DNA of 22,850 bases. Source: Candidatus Saccharimonadota bacterium. GTDB lineage: Bacteria > Patescibacteriota > Saccharimonadia > UBA4664. Below are positions 1 through 8,032 of the stretch, piece after piece (the first letter of the stretch is position 1; each line of letters opens with the position of its first letter). The translations under genes were made by a program, and so were the position numbers. The notes under the pieces were generated by a model. The model was given only the letters and a program-made list of their open reading frames with translations. It searched no databases and was not told the origin of the DNA. Location: the NCBI GenBank assembly GCA_029288275.1, contig JARIHM010000035.1:1-22850 (forward strand). Direction: 5' to 3'.

Positions 1-148
1 CTTTAGGGTAGTAGGAATTAGTAGCCGATTGATGATTTTGGCTGCGCACTATGTAGTAATAGACCAGAATCCCAGCTATCAAAATAGCACCTATGCTAGC
101 AAGGATGATAAAAGTCTTTTGCTGTTTCGGAAGTTTCTTTCGTAACAA
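1..148 (-). CDS. N-terminus of a membrane-anchored protein (partial, runs off the left edge)
   Basis: An open minus-strand frame runs from a TTG at 148 to the window edge. It encodes a basic start (LLRKKLPKQQK), then about 20 hydrophobic residues (FIILASIGAILIAGILVYYY), then a polar stretch rich in S, Q, N and Y. This is the usual layout of a signal anchor: short cytoplasmic tail, one membrane helix and an outside domain that is cut off here. No ATG exists in the frame between the upstream stop at 176-178 and the edge, so TTG is the only conventional start. AAAGGG lies about 8 bases upstream of it and could serve as a ribosome site. The start falls just behind the terminator hairpin of the preceding gene, so a promoter of its own would have to overlap that hairpin. 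Family is unknown. The frame and hydrophobic pattern are clear; the exact start is less so. Confidence 0.6.
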   Translation of the reverse strand, partial: MLRKKLPKQQKTFIILASIGAILIAGILVYYYIVRSQNHQSATNSYYPK

Positions 149-154
149 AACACA

Positions 155-196
155 AGCCCTTTCACCCCAATTGTATCATATGGGGCGAAAGGGCTC
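155..196 (-). terminator. Rho-independent terminator after the gtrA-like gene
   Basis: AGCCCTTTC pairs with GAAAGGGCT (9 bp). After one mismatch, CCCC pairs with GGGG around a 13-base loop. On the minus strand the stem is followed by TTGTGTTTTGTT. The hairpin begins at the stop codon of the GtrA-like gene and closes the long glycan operon. Confidence 0.75.
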
Positions 197-584
197 AGGC
201 GGCAAAGACGTAACGACGACGGAACCAATAGTTCCAAAAGAACGTTGCCGCGATTGCGCCGGTCTTGCCGACGATCGGCAGGAGCTTGAGCGTCTCAACG
301 CAGAAAGCTGTAATGAGGATCTGCAGGACGACGCCGACGATGCTAGCTGCCAAGACGAGCATAAACTCCTTGTGCGGAGTATGGATGCGGCCTGAGAAGA
401 CAAACCGGTGACTAAAGTGCCAGTTCAGGACAATGCTGTTGAGCATCGTCAACGGCGTAGCGATCAGGTAATTTACATTCAACCAGGTGGTTAGAATATA
501 AAAGAGAGCAAGCTCTAGGGCCACAATAGCACTAGCCATGACAAGGTAACGTACGAGCCGAACGCTCAACAGTTTACGAATCAT
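195..584 (-). CDS. GtrA-like four-helix membrane protein
   Basis: A protein of about 129 residues from the ATG at 584. It has four hydrophobic segments and the family ending in which an aromatic/basic tail (NYWFRRRYVF) closes the last helix; an internal FSHRFVFSG motif sits between helices 2 and 3. GtrA-family proteins are small inner-membrane proteins thought to help move lipid-linked sugars, or to partner membrane glycosyltransferases. The frame stays open to 626, but that would overlap the previous gene by some 50 bases. The Met at 584 gives the normal GtrA N-terminus (MIRKLLSVRLVRYLV) and an 11-base overlap with the preceding stop, so translation is probably coupled. It is the last gene of the operon that begins with the GT2 at 7942, which fits a role in glycan transfer. 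The family call is firm; the substrate is unknown. Confidence 0.85.
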   Translation of the reverse strand: MIRKLLSVRLVRYLVMASAIVALELALFYILTTWLNVNYLIATPLTMLNSIVLNWHFSHRFVFSGRIHTPHKEFMLVLAASIVGVVLQILITAFCVETLKLLPIVGKTGAIAATFFWNYWFRRRYVFAA

Positions 585-2673
585 ATTGGTCCAAAAACTC
601 GTTAAAGAGCCGGACGGCAATGGCATAAAAAGCCGGTACCGTATCAGGATTAATCTTAGCTCGATAAGTAAGCATACGGCAATAATGAACCGCCTCGTGG
701 AATAGAATGGTCCGGTATTCGCCGGATCCTAGATCTGCCTTGAGCTGGCGGTCAAGCGCCTGCAGTAGAAGGGTATAGCGAGAGGAGATGTGCTCTTCAA
801 AGGTAACCGTATGGCCCTTCACTTTAACTGTGGTGAGATTGCAGAGAAACTCATAGCCGGAGTGAAGCGATTGGTATAGCTTAGCCATATCTACCACAGG
901 GGCCGAGACTTGGTTCTCATTGTTGGGGTCGAGCACGATAAAGTCGCCGTCTTCGGGATTTACAATGATGTTGTCGATGGTAAGATCGCCGTGAATAGGG
1001 CCTTCCATGTAGGATGACAGCTCATGCATGGCTTGGGGGTGATTAAGGATTCGCGCTACCACCTCATTCCAATTTAGGTAACTCTTGCCATTAATAACCA
1101 GTGTCTTGTAATCCATTAGATTGGCAATCTGGTGGTTGAGAGCGGCCGTATCTCGGATCTTATCAACCACTTTCGTAGCCACGTAATTACGGACATTTCC
1201 CTCCGGATCTTGAGGCTTCTGTGGCTGGTAAATGTGCTTGCGCATAAATTCTACTACTCGCGAGATAACACCATGATTTGACTCAGGACTTTGCGAGTGG
1301 ATGTAGTCAAAGAACGGGATGTATTCGGGTGCATATTTGATATCAAACGAGTACTGGTCGCCCGTTTCGTCTTCCTGTAGTACCTGCGGCAAATGAGGCA
1401 GATGAGCCCGCTCTTTGAGCCAGTTGTACTGCGCCTTGAGCTTATCAGCATGTTGGGGCAGTGTCATTTTTTTGACGACACGCTCGTTCTCGCCCCAGAC
1501 CAGCATGGTAATAGCGTTTGAACCGCCCTTAAAGGTACGTAACAATTTGAGTCGACCAGTCATCTCAGCTTGGCTCAATGCATGACTAAGCTCTGCTCCG
1601 GAGTGGTACGCATCCAGAAAATGGCTGAGCTCCTTGCTAATGTCAAAATCGCGATACAGCTTATTACGCAAGCTGAGCTGGCGTTCCAACTCCCCAGCCT
1701 CGCGATCTTGTTTTCGGCTTATCAGCAGGAGTAATACACCGCACAGTGAGATAGGCAGTACCATGACAATCCAGGAAGTAATCGATACCGCATACAGGGC
1801 CACTGTGGGCTGTAGTAGATTGCCGACAATCGTGGTGAAGAAATAGTGGTAAGTACCAAGGTAAGCCGGGCCAGACGGTACCGCTACGCTCAAATAGGAG
1901 ATAGTGGAAGCGTACAGTGCATTGATGGAGCCAGTGAAAGGGCTAAAGCCGAGAATAAGGCAATATATGGAGGCTAGGTACGTTAGCCACATAATAACAG
2001 AGAGTAAAAAGTAGCCTGGTAGATTAGCTGTGGTAAGTACATGGCGGAGGCCATAGATGGTGGACCATGATACAAAGCGTTGTCTATCTCGGAGCTGGTC
2101 ATTGAATAGAGCTGTGGTAGAGCGGATAAATATCAAAAGCCGCTTGTTCTGAGAGAAGAGCAACCAGCCCAAGATGAAGCCGGCAAGCAGCACCAAGCTC
2201 AAGCTGATTAAAATAACCTGGATATGAGTGTCGTGTTTAAGGCCGGGGTTTACGATCAAAAGTACTGTACCCAGTATCACCAAGAAGAAGCCGTCCACTA
2301 AGCGTTCGAATACTACGGTGCTAAAAACTACCGCTCGGCTAATAGACATAGCCCGGCCTACGAGATCGGCGCGGAGAAACTCGCCGAGCCGGAAGGGGAG
2401 GATACTGTTATAAAGGAACCCAGCGCTTACACCCTTAAAGAGTGTGCGCACTTTGGTAGGGCGGATCTGGCTTAGGAGTAGACGCCACTTGTAGGCTCGC
2501 AGATAGTGACCGAAGAGCTGGAGAGCAATAGCCCCTAAAATAAATATGAGCGTCCGGGACGTAATCGGCTCCAGGGAGGGTACAGAAAACTCTTGATAGA
2601 ACCGGTACAGATAGTAAGCGCTAATGCTTACTCCTAAGATAAGGATGGTAAGAAAAAATGTCTTATATTTCAT
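574..2673 (-). CDS. Flippase-like (LPG-synthase TM family) membrane domain fused to an APH-like kinase domain
   Basis: A 699-residue protein in two parts. Residues 1 to about 320 are polytopic and resemble the lysylphosphatidylglycerol-synthase/UPF0104 membrane domain: RLGEFLRADLVGR near 95-107, FERLVDG near 122-128, and PSGPAYLGTYHYFF near 266-279. Residues of about 340-699 are soluble and look like an aminoglycoside/choline-kinase type phosphotransferase. They show a possible ATP-binding Lys in RVVKKM (398-403), the catalytic loop HGDLTIDNI (561-569), a metal-binding Asp in VLDP (580-583), and the following VDMAKLYQS helix. The Asp of the catalytic HGD and the downstream Asn are both kept, so the kinase half looks active. 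It starts inside the end of the HAD gene (11-base overlap) and ends inside gtrA. Known members of the membrane family transfer or flip lipids. Here the partner kinase domain may phosphorylate the carried lipid or sugar, which is an inference. Confidence 0.85.
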   Translation of the reverse strand: MKYKTFFLTILILGVSISAYYLYRFYQEFSVPSLEPITSRTLIFILGAIALQLFGHYLRAYKWRLLLSQIRPTKVRTLFKGVSAGFLYNSILPFRLGEFLRADLVGRAMSISRAVVFSTVVFERLVDGFFLVILGTVLLIVNPGLKHDTHIQVILISLSLVLLAGFILGWLLFSQNKRLLIFIRSTTALFNDQLRDRQRFVSWSTIYGLRHVLTTANLPGYFLLSVIMWLTYLASIYCLILGFSPFTGSINALYASTISYLSVAVPSGPAYLGTYHYFFTTIVGNLLQPTVALYAVSITSWIVMVLPISLCGVLLLLISRKQDREAGELERQLSLRNKLYRDFDISKELSHFLDAYHSGAELSHALSQAEMTGRLKLLRTFKGGSNAITMLVWGENERVVKKMTLPQHADKLKAQYNWLKERAHLPHLPQVLQEDETGDQYSFDIKYAPEYIPFFDYIHSQSPESNHGVISRVVEFMRKHIYQPQKPQDPEGNVRNYVATKVVDKIRDTAALNHQIANLMDYKTLVINGKSYLNWNEVVARILNHPQAMHELSSYMEGPIHGDLTIDNIIVNPEDGDFIVLDPNNENQVSAPVVDMAKLYQSLHSGYEFLCNLTTVKVKGHTVTFEEHISSRYTLLLQALDRQLKADLGSGEYRTILFHEAVHYCRMLTYRAKINPDTVPAFYAIAVRLFNEFLDQYDS

Positions 2674-3223
2674 CGGGGGTAACTTGTATTACCTGGGCAC
2701 CGGCTGCCACGGCTGCCTGGATACCAACCTGCGAGTCTTCAAAAATAAGCGTTTCTTCGGCTTTTCCGCCAAGTACCTTGATGCAATTATTATAGCACTC
2801 AGGATCTGGCTTACCGTGTAGCACGTCCTCACCGCAAATGATCACATCAAATGCATCGAGCAGGCTAAAGTAATCAAGAATAAACTCAACATTGTGCCGA
2901 CTGGCAGTGGTGGCTAGACCAGTACGCTTAATTGGGTGCATCGCTATAAGGAAATCAATCAATGGCTGGTTGGGCGTAATAAGGTGAACGCTCTGCTGGT
3001 AATGATATTTTTTACGCTCTCGCACCAGGGCCCGCTGCTGCTCGTCTAAATGAGGCGCTAGTTGCTCGACCAGAGCATCAAAGCGGAGCCCAAAGTGACG
3101 GTTATAATCCTCATGTTTGATCGGACTACCCGCGTCATCGAAGGCCTTAACGTAGGCCTCTACATTGGCGATGCGGTTGTCGAAAAGTGTTCCGTCAAGG
3201 TCAAAGACAAGGTTCTTGATCAT
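2663..3223 (-). CDS. HAD-superfamily hydrolase, beta-phosphoglucomutase/phosphatase type
   Basis: A complete 186-residue HAD enzyme. Motif I is FDLDGTLFDN with the nucleophile D8 and acid/base D10; motif II is the Thr/Ser of LATTAS near 104-108; motif III is K138 of HGKPDP; motif IV is E162-D163 of FEDSQVG. A helical cap lies between motifs I and II (about 16-80), as in subclass I phosphatases and phosphomutases acting on small phosphorylated sugars or alcohols. An SD-like AAGGA sits about 10 bases before the ATG. It lies 12 bases after the membrane protein gene and overlaps the flippase-kinase fusion by 11 bases. Together with the nucleotidyltransferase and the kinase domain of the same operon it could form a small phosphorylation/activation route for a glycan substituent. 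The class is certain; the substrate is not. Confidence 0.88.
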   Translation of the reverse strand: MIKNLVFDLDGTLFDNRIANVEAYVKAFDDAGSPIKHEDYNRHFGLRFDALVEQLAPHLDEQQRALVRERKKYHYQQSVHLITPNQPLIDFLIAMHPIKRTGLATTASRHNVEFILDYFSLLDAFDVIICGEDVLHGKPDPECYNNCIKVLGGKAEETLIFEDSQVGIQAAVAAGAQVIQVTPDEI

Positions 3224-3235
3224 GAAAACGGGTCC

Positions 3236-5047
3236 TTAGTTAACGTTTGGATAAAGGAGGCGAAAGACAAGGCTGCGGGCATCGGCAGCGCCATTCACAT
3301 GGAGTGCACCATCCGCGTAAGCGCCAGGAGCAGTGTACCAGGCAGCCAAGGGCGAGGCGGGGGTAGTCTTGGGTGTAACCTGAAAACAGAACTGGCGCCC
3401 CCGGGACTCGGCAATCGGTTTGAAGTGAACGGCCAGAAATGCATTGTCCTCGATAGTGGCGGGCAGGTCAACTCGCCGAAGCTCAGTTTTGCAGTCAGCT
3501 TGATCAACAATCAGCTGGTAGGGGCTCGAAGAGGGGCGGCTAAATGTAGCGAGGTATAGGGATATGCCGGCTAGATTGTTCCGGGTTGAGGTGAATTGCT
3601 GTGTGGCCGGGGGTGTGCTACTTAAACTGATGTAGGCCCCTCCGGCCGCCTTGAGACCAAGGTTCACCTCGTCTGGTTGGTAATCCATCGTCTCGGCGGT
3701 ACAGATCTGCGCTCGGGGAACGGTAAGATGCTGGTTGGATGTTGGATAAAGCGTAAGCGTAATGCTAGAGGTCATCGAATCCTGACAGGCCTGCTGTGCA
3801 TTGGCCTTAATGGTCCCGATGTCATGCTGCATAAAATCGCGTTGGCCGTAGGAACCGGCTTGACCAGCCGGTAGGAGTAGGAGGCCGCCCAGAACGATCG
3901 CCACACTAGCCTGCCATCCAATCGACAGGCGCCGCAGAGCATCGCCAAAGAGTAGAGCGAGCAGTATAAGAAAGATGATGTTCTGGCCAAAAAAGAATTG
4001 GTCTGGTCCACTAGCCATGTAGTGCTTAAATAATGCCGTCACCCCAGGCCGATTGAGCACGAACAGACTCGTAGCCGCTGCGATGATGAGCAGGCCAATA
4101 CCGTATATCCAGCGATGTTCACGCCGCCCAAACCGCCACATAAGGGCTGCAATGCAGACCAGAAGCGATACGGCTGTAGTATCGGTCAGGCTTGGGTACC
4201 ACCAGTAGACAAGTGGATACAGATACGACCGGGCTACCTCAATCTCTAGGAGCGGTTGAGCTGTGAATGGATAATCCAAGTAGCCAGGGATGGCGGGAAT
4301 GCCATTTATCTTCACCACAATAAGCTGAATAAGCAGTAGCAGTCCGAGCCCGAGGGCGCTCCATAGGGCAATGTTGTCTCTCCTCAGCACACCGCGTAGA
4401 TCTTTAAGCTGGCGAGGGCGCAAACCATCTGCCAGGAGCAGACTGGGTAGGAGGAGGTAGACGGTGACATTTGTGTAACCACAAATCAACAGGGCTAAAT
4501 CAATGAGAATGATGATACGGCTCTGGCGCGGTAATTTTAGCCGGTAGAGTAGCAGCATAAAAGCGATAGGGACAAACAGAAACTTAAAGTTTCCAATGAT
4601 CCCAATAATCGCGTAGTCATAGGTGGTGAGCGGTACATATATGATGGCAAGTGCGAGCAGGAGGCGCCAAGCCAGTTTTAGATACGGGCGCAACAGAATA
4701 ATTGGCAAGGCGGCCGTGAATCCCAAGAAACCGTATGACACAAGGGCGTACGCTTTAGGCAAATCAGCTAATTGACCACCGTATAGAATAATGTTCAGCC
4801 CACGGCCAAGCTCCGCCAGGAGATACATGCCGCTAATGAAGTAACCGTTAAAGGTGATGAGCATGGCCCGCCAAATTCCGTAGTGGAGCAAGTTCTTGGT
4901 GAGTACGGTGCCGTCTTCGGCATAAAAATTTGGGTGGGATAAGGCATTGGGAAAGCGATAATAGAATAGAACTGCCGCCGCCATGGCTACGAGCAGGAAG
5001 ACCAGAACGTTCCAAAGTGTGGCATGCCGGCGAACAATCTGGAGCAT
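3236..5047 (-). CDS. Polytopic membrane protein with C-terminal extracytoplasmic beta-rich domain (GT-C-like, paralog 1)
   Basis: A 603-residue protein. Start chosen at the ATG at 5047 because it overlaps the previous stop as TAATG and has a strong GGAGGT site 5 bases upstream; the frame is open a further 7 codons. About ten or more membrane helices fill residues 10-395. The first outside loop holds PNFYAEDGTVLTKN (39-52), whose adjacent Glu-Asp pair resembles the acidic motif of the first loop in GT-C glycosyltransferases. Residues from about 450 to 603 form a non-membrane, beta-rich domain (TSTRNNLAGISLYLATFS, then AVHFKPIAESRGRQFCF) of the kind I associate with the outside ends of some envelope glycosyltransferases. 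The upstream neighbour is a clear paralog lacking this tail. Probable role: transfer or polymerisation of surface sugars from lipid carriers. The membrane topology is evident; enzymatic function is inferred. Confidence 0.75.
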   Translation of the reverse strand: MLQIVRRHATLWNVLVFLLVAMAAAVLFYYRFPNALSHPNFYAEDGTVLTKNLLHYGIWRAMLITFNGYFISGMYLLAELGRGLNIILYGGQLADLPKAYALVSYGFLGFTAALPIILLRPYLKLAWRLLLALAIIYVPLTTYDYAIIGIIGNFKFLFVPIAFMLLLYRLKLPRQSRIIILIDLALLICGYTNVTVYLLLPSLLLADGLRPRQLKDLRGVLRRDNIALWSALGLGLLLLIQLIVVKINGIPAIPGYLDYPFTAQPLLEIEVARSYLYPLVYWWYPSLTDTTAVSLLVCIAALMWRFGRREHRWIYGIGLLIIAAATSLFVLNRPGVTALFKHYMASGPDQFFFGQNIIFLILLALLFGDALRRLSIGWQASVAIVLGGLLLLPAGQAGSYGQRDFMQHDIGTIKANAQQACQDSMTSSITLTLYPTSNQHLTVPRAQICTAETMDYQPDEVNLGLKAAGGAYISLSSTPPATQQFTSTRNNLAGISLYLATFSRPSSSPYQLIVDQADCKTELRRVDLPATIEDNAFLAVHFKPIAESRGRQFCFQVTPKTTPASPLAAWYTAPGAYADGALHVNGAADARSLVFRLLYPNVN

Positions 5048-6441
5048 TAGTACCTCCGGCCTTGGCACGCGAGGGATCGCGGTTCAATCATAATAAAGCT
5101 GCTCACCGGGTAAACAGTAATAGCTACCGGATCATCGTACAGAGCGCAAGCCTGATTAAGCATTTGGGGTAGGGGCTGAATACCAGGCTGTATCGGTGAA
5201 GATTGACGGAATGAGGTAGTGCTTAGGAGGGGCGCTACCGTGAGGAGCAAGAGAACGCCGGCCGCAGCTAGCTGATGCCAGCGTTTCTTGGTAAAACTAT
5301 CCACAAGCGTGGCCAGCAAGGCTATAAAAGCGACGTCAAAAATGAGGTTTTGGCCGTAAAAGAACTGATCAATTGGTCCTCGTCCGTCATAGCCAGTAAA
5401 AAAGGCGCTAATACCGGTGCGGTTGGTGATGAGGAGTAAGGTAGTGATGCCAACGCTGTAAAAGGCAAACCAATACAACTGGCGATTAGTTCGGGCAGCC
5501 TTAAGGCTAGCCAAAAGGCACAGAATCCCTAGTAACAAGACTGCACTCCAATCGCGCAGGGCGTGGTAAAACAGTTGAGTAAAACCATAAAGGTATGATC
5601 GGCCGGCAAATATCTCGACCAATCGGTGGTAGTTGAGTGGTTGGTCGAGATAGCCAGGCAGCTTAGGCAGGCCTTGTGTAGCAATTATCCAGACCTGCCC
5701 AAGGAGTACCAAGCCCAGGACTAGCGTGCTCCAAAGGGCAATGTTGCCCTGGATATATTGGCGCCAATTCCGCGTCAACCAGTCCTTAGGCCGGAGGCCA
5801 TCTTGCCACAAGATAATCGGCAGCAGAAGGTAGGTGGTGCTGGTTGTATAGGCACACAGGACAATCCCCAGGTCGATCACAGGAATCCACCGGCTGGTGC
5901 GCTTTTGGCGTAGTCGCAGCACAAGCAGCAAGAAGGCTAGATATACAAAAGCAAACTTTAGGCTCCCCAAAGCTCCAATAATAGCGTAACTATTACCCGG
6001 CATCGGCACGAGGACTAGAAGCGCCGTTAGCACTATTAAAAATGGTAGCTTGATGTAGCGGCGGAAGACTAAAATCGGCACGGTAGCACAAAAGGCAAGA
6101 AAGGCGTACGAAGTAATGGCAATAGCCTTGGGGATGGTTGCAAAGGTGCCATGATACACTATGGCATTTAAGATCAAGGCTATCTTATTAATCACGTACA
6201 ATCCCCAGACGTAGTAACCGTTAAAGGTGGTGGCGAGCGAGCTTAGAAATCCATGATCAAGCAAGTTCTTAGTGAAGATGGTGCCGTCTTCGGCAAAGAA
6301 GTTGGGAAATTGAAAGTTATTGCGGTAGCGAAGGTAGAATCCTATAAAACAAGCCACAAAGCTCAAGGCAAAAAGAATTACCCCTGTCCAGTCGATGTGG
6401 CTACGCCATTTGGCGACGAAATTATTTGTGCTTAGCTTCAT
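5047..6441 (-). CDS. Polytopic membrane protein (GT-C-like, paralog 2, short form)
   Basis: 464 residues with multiple membrane helices. It aligns by eye along its length with the following gene: QFPNFFAEDGTIFTKN (residues 44-59) against PNFYAEDGTVLTKN, TFNGYYVWGLY against TFNGYFISGMY, and GPIDQFFYGQNLIF against GPDQFFFGQNIIF. It ends at about the point where the longer paralog begins its beta-rich tail, so the two differ mainly by that domain. The conserved Glu-Asp pair in the first outside loop suggests a GT-C-type fold, but no published family is recognised with certainty. It overlaps the nucleotidyltransferase by 20 bases and shares the TAATG junction with the next gene. The tandem arrangement points to a duplication followed by loss or gain of the C-terminal domain. 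The two may act on successive sugars or as a pair. Confidence 0.72.
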   Translation of the reverse strand: MKLSTNNFVAKWRSHIDWTGVILFALSFVACFIGFYLRYRNNFQFPNFFAEDGTIFTKNLLDHGFLSSLATTFNGYYVWGLYVINKIALILNAIVYHGTFATIPKAIAITSYAFLAFCATVPILVFRRYIKLPFLIVLTALLVLVPMPGNSYAIIGALGSLKFAFVYLAFLLLVLRLRQKRTSRWIPVIDLGIVLCAYTTSTTYLLLPIILWQDGLRPKDWLTRNWRQYIQGNIALWSTLVLGLVLLGQVWIIATQGLPKLPGYLDQPLNYHRLVEIFAGRSYLYGFTQLFYHALRDWSAVLLLGILCLLASLKAARTNRQLYWFAFYSVGITTLLLITNRTGISAFFTGYDGRGPIDQFFYGQNLIFDVAFIALLATLVDSFTKKRWHQLAAAGVLLLLTVAPLLSTTSFRQSSPIQPGIQPLPQMLNQACALYDDPVAITVYPVSSFIMIEPRSLACQGRRY

Positions 6442-7162
6442 AGGCGGCTAATTCCTCGGGAGTGCCGAATGAGGCGTAATCATCAACTAAGGCCGCCTTT
6501 ATCTTACCGTCCTTGGCTAGCAGAATATTATACAGCGGCGACAAGTAGTACTCTGGCAGGCTCTCGGATAGCGGCTGGGCCATGAGCTCATCGGCGGCCG
6601 AGAGGAACGTCGTAGCGTCCTTAAAGAAGTAGGCGCCAGTAATGGCTCGGTCAGAGATCACTACTTTTTCGGCAGTGCGGGTAACGAGACCATTTGCATC
6701 AATTTGGGCATAACTGTAGCGAGGACTGTCGGCCGTGAAAGTGAGCAGGCCACCATCGATGTCGAGGCTGTTATTAAGGCTGGCTTCCACCATCTGGTTG
6801 TACTCAGTGCTGCTGAACCATAAGTCGCAGTCAAGGACGATGACGCCCTGATGCGGCTCTAGATAGGGTTTGGCCCGGGAAGCATCACGCGTGGCGCCCG
6901 TGGGTTCATCGTCGGTAATTACGATATTGGCTTGCGGGAGAACTTCATGGAGCATCTGAGATAGATTGTAAGCGGTCTCATGCTCCTGCCGGATAATAAT
7001 GGTGTAGTACTTGGCAGCTTTGATAGCCTCGAGACTGCTTAAGGCTTTGAGCATCATGGGCGTGCCATCGACCAGAATAAGCGGCTTCGGAGTGGTGAAA
7101 CCAGCTTTGGCAAAGCGGGAACCGCGGCCAGCCATGGCCAGGATAATGTGGAGATCGCGCAT
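6422..7162 (-). CDS. Sugar-phosphate-type nucleotidyltransferase
   Basis: A 246-residue single-domain nucleotidyltransferase. The N-terminal signature AGRGSRFAKAGFTTPKPLI (11-29) is the nucleotide-binding G-x-G-x-R and the PKPL turn. VLDCDLWF in the middle supplies an Asp pair for metal, and a late GAYFFKD strand matches the sugar-binding half of the fold. Such enzymes join an NTP to a phosphorylated sugar or alditol to make an activated donor. There is no C-terminal left-handed helix domain, unlike GlmU or GlgC types, so it is closest to small capsule-type or licC-like enzymes. It lies 3 bases after the GT2 gene and overlaps the next gene by 20 bases. With the HAD and the kinase domain downstream it may activate an unusual glycan substituent. 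The class is firm; nucleotide and sugar are unknown. Confidence 0.85.
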   Translation of the reverse strand: MRDLHIILAMAGRGSRFAKAGFTTPKPLILVDGTPMMLKALSSLEAIKAAKYYTIIIRQEHETAYNLSQMLHEVLPQANIVITDDEPTGATRDASRAKPYLEPHQGVIVLDCDLWFSSTEYNQMVEASLNNSLDIDGGLLTFTADSPRYSYAQIDANGLVTRTAEKVVISDRAITGAYFFKDATTFLSAADELMAQPLSESLPEYYLSPLYNILLAKDGKIKAALVDDYASFGTPEELAAYEAKHK

Positions 7163-7165
7163 GAT

Positions 7166-7942
7166 CTAGGCAGCCTTGTAAGGTGAGGAAGTGTATTCAG
7201 AAGCTTCATGGTGCTCAGGCCTACTCAAACCGAAGCGCCAGCGGAACAGCTGCCTTAGAGCAATCTTGCCGATGGTAACGTTGCGAGCATTACTCACCTG
7301 GTCAGTTTCGGACCAGCTAATGGGGTAAAAGACGAGGGGCGTTTTTTTGCTGTAATAGCCCAGGAGAAGGTCGATATTGAAGGTCATGCGATCGTCATAG
7401 CCCAGGTAAGCGTGGTCGGCCAGATCTTTAAGGCGGAATAAGTTGAGGCCAGAACCCAAGTCCAGGCTGGGTCGCATAGCTAGCACGCTATAAACAACAT
7501 TGATGGCCCGGTTACCCCAGATGCGCTCCCAGGAGTAGCCAGACAGCTTGGAGCCTTTCATAAAGCGGCAGCCCAGAATGGCGCCAAGGCTGGGATCTTT
7601 CTCGGCTACATTAATCAAATTGTTGAGCTCTTGGGTTTTGGCTTGGTCATCACCGTGAAGGATGGCGACGTAGTCGGCGCCCATGCGCTCACCATAGAGG
7701 AAGGCCATTTTGTGCGAGCCACCGAGACCAAGGTTGCGGTCGTTTTGCACTACTTCAACTTTAGGCGCGAGTTTGAGCTCATCAATAGTCTTTTGCGCTA
7801 CCGCGGCAGTGTTGTCTTTGCCACGGTCATCAATAACGATAACTTTTTCGACCCGGTTAAGCAGTGCCTGGTCGAAGCCAGCTAATACTCGACTAATCTG
7901 ACCCTCACAATTGTAGGACGGTATCGCTACCAAAATCTTCAT
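7166..7942 (-). CDS. Family 2 glycosyltransferase
   Basis: 258 residues from the ATG at 7942, chosen over a GTG two codons earlier because AGGAG lies 5 bases before this ATG and would touch the GTG. The GT-A fold is visible: AIPSYNCEGQI (6-16) at the start, VIVIDDRGKDNT (34-45) binding the nucleotide, NLGLGGSHKMAF (70-81), and ILHGDDQ (94-100) as the DXD-like metal site. A central GSGLNLFR follows. No membrane helix is seen near the C-terminus, so it is probably a cytoplasmic enzyme of the dolichol-phosphate-sugar synthase / polyisoprenyl-sugar type. It is the first gene of the minus-strand operon that ends with gtrA. A GT2 plus GtrA pair is a familiar combination for making and moving lipid-linked sugars. 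The substrate cannot be read from the sequence. Confidence 0.9.
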   Translation of the reverse strand: MKILVAIPSYNCEGQISRVLAGFDQALLNRVEKVIVIDDRGKDNTAAVAQKTIDELKLAPKVEVVQNDRNLGLGGSHKMAFLYGERMGADYVAILHGDDQAKTQELNNLINVAEKDPSLGAILGCRFMKGSKLSGYSWERIWGNRAINVVYSVLAMRPSLDLGSGLNLFRLKDLADHAYLGYDDRMTFNIDLLLGYYSKKTPLVFYPISWSETDQVSNARNVTIGKIALRQLFRWRFGLSRPEHHEASEYTSSPYKAA

Positions 7943-7990
7943 ACTCACTCCTAATGTCTCTCTAGCTTAATACAGCCTTTTAAAATAGAG

Positions 7991-8022
7991 AAGCCTCCCG
8001 TGGACGAACCCACGGGAGGCTT
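7991..8022 (-). terminator. Perfect 13-bp hairpin after the IMPase-like gene
   Basis: AAGCCTCCCGTGG pairs without mismatch with CCACGGGAGGCTT around a 6-base loop. On the minus strand it begins 10 bases after the TAA at 8033-8035 and is followed by CTCTATTTT, so it can work as an intrinsic terminator. It also insulates the GT2-led operon from the G/C-rich insert. Confidence 0.75.
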
Positions 8023-8032
8023 AGCACTGTGG

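Noticed and set aside
93..395. Plus-strand open frame of 100 codons
   Set aside because: It lies opposite the GtrA-like gene and the anchored-protein start; its product looks like no protein and it crosses the terminator.
7943..7990. Promoter for the GT2-led operon (TATTAA or TATTTT on the minus strand)
   Set aside because: Only weak -10 matches and no -35 at the right distance. A promoter must exist near here, but it cannot be placed.
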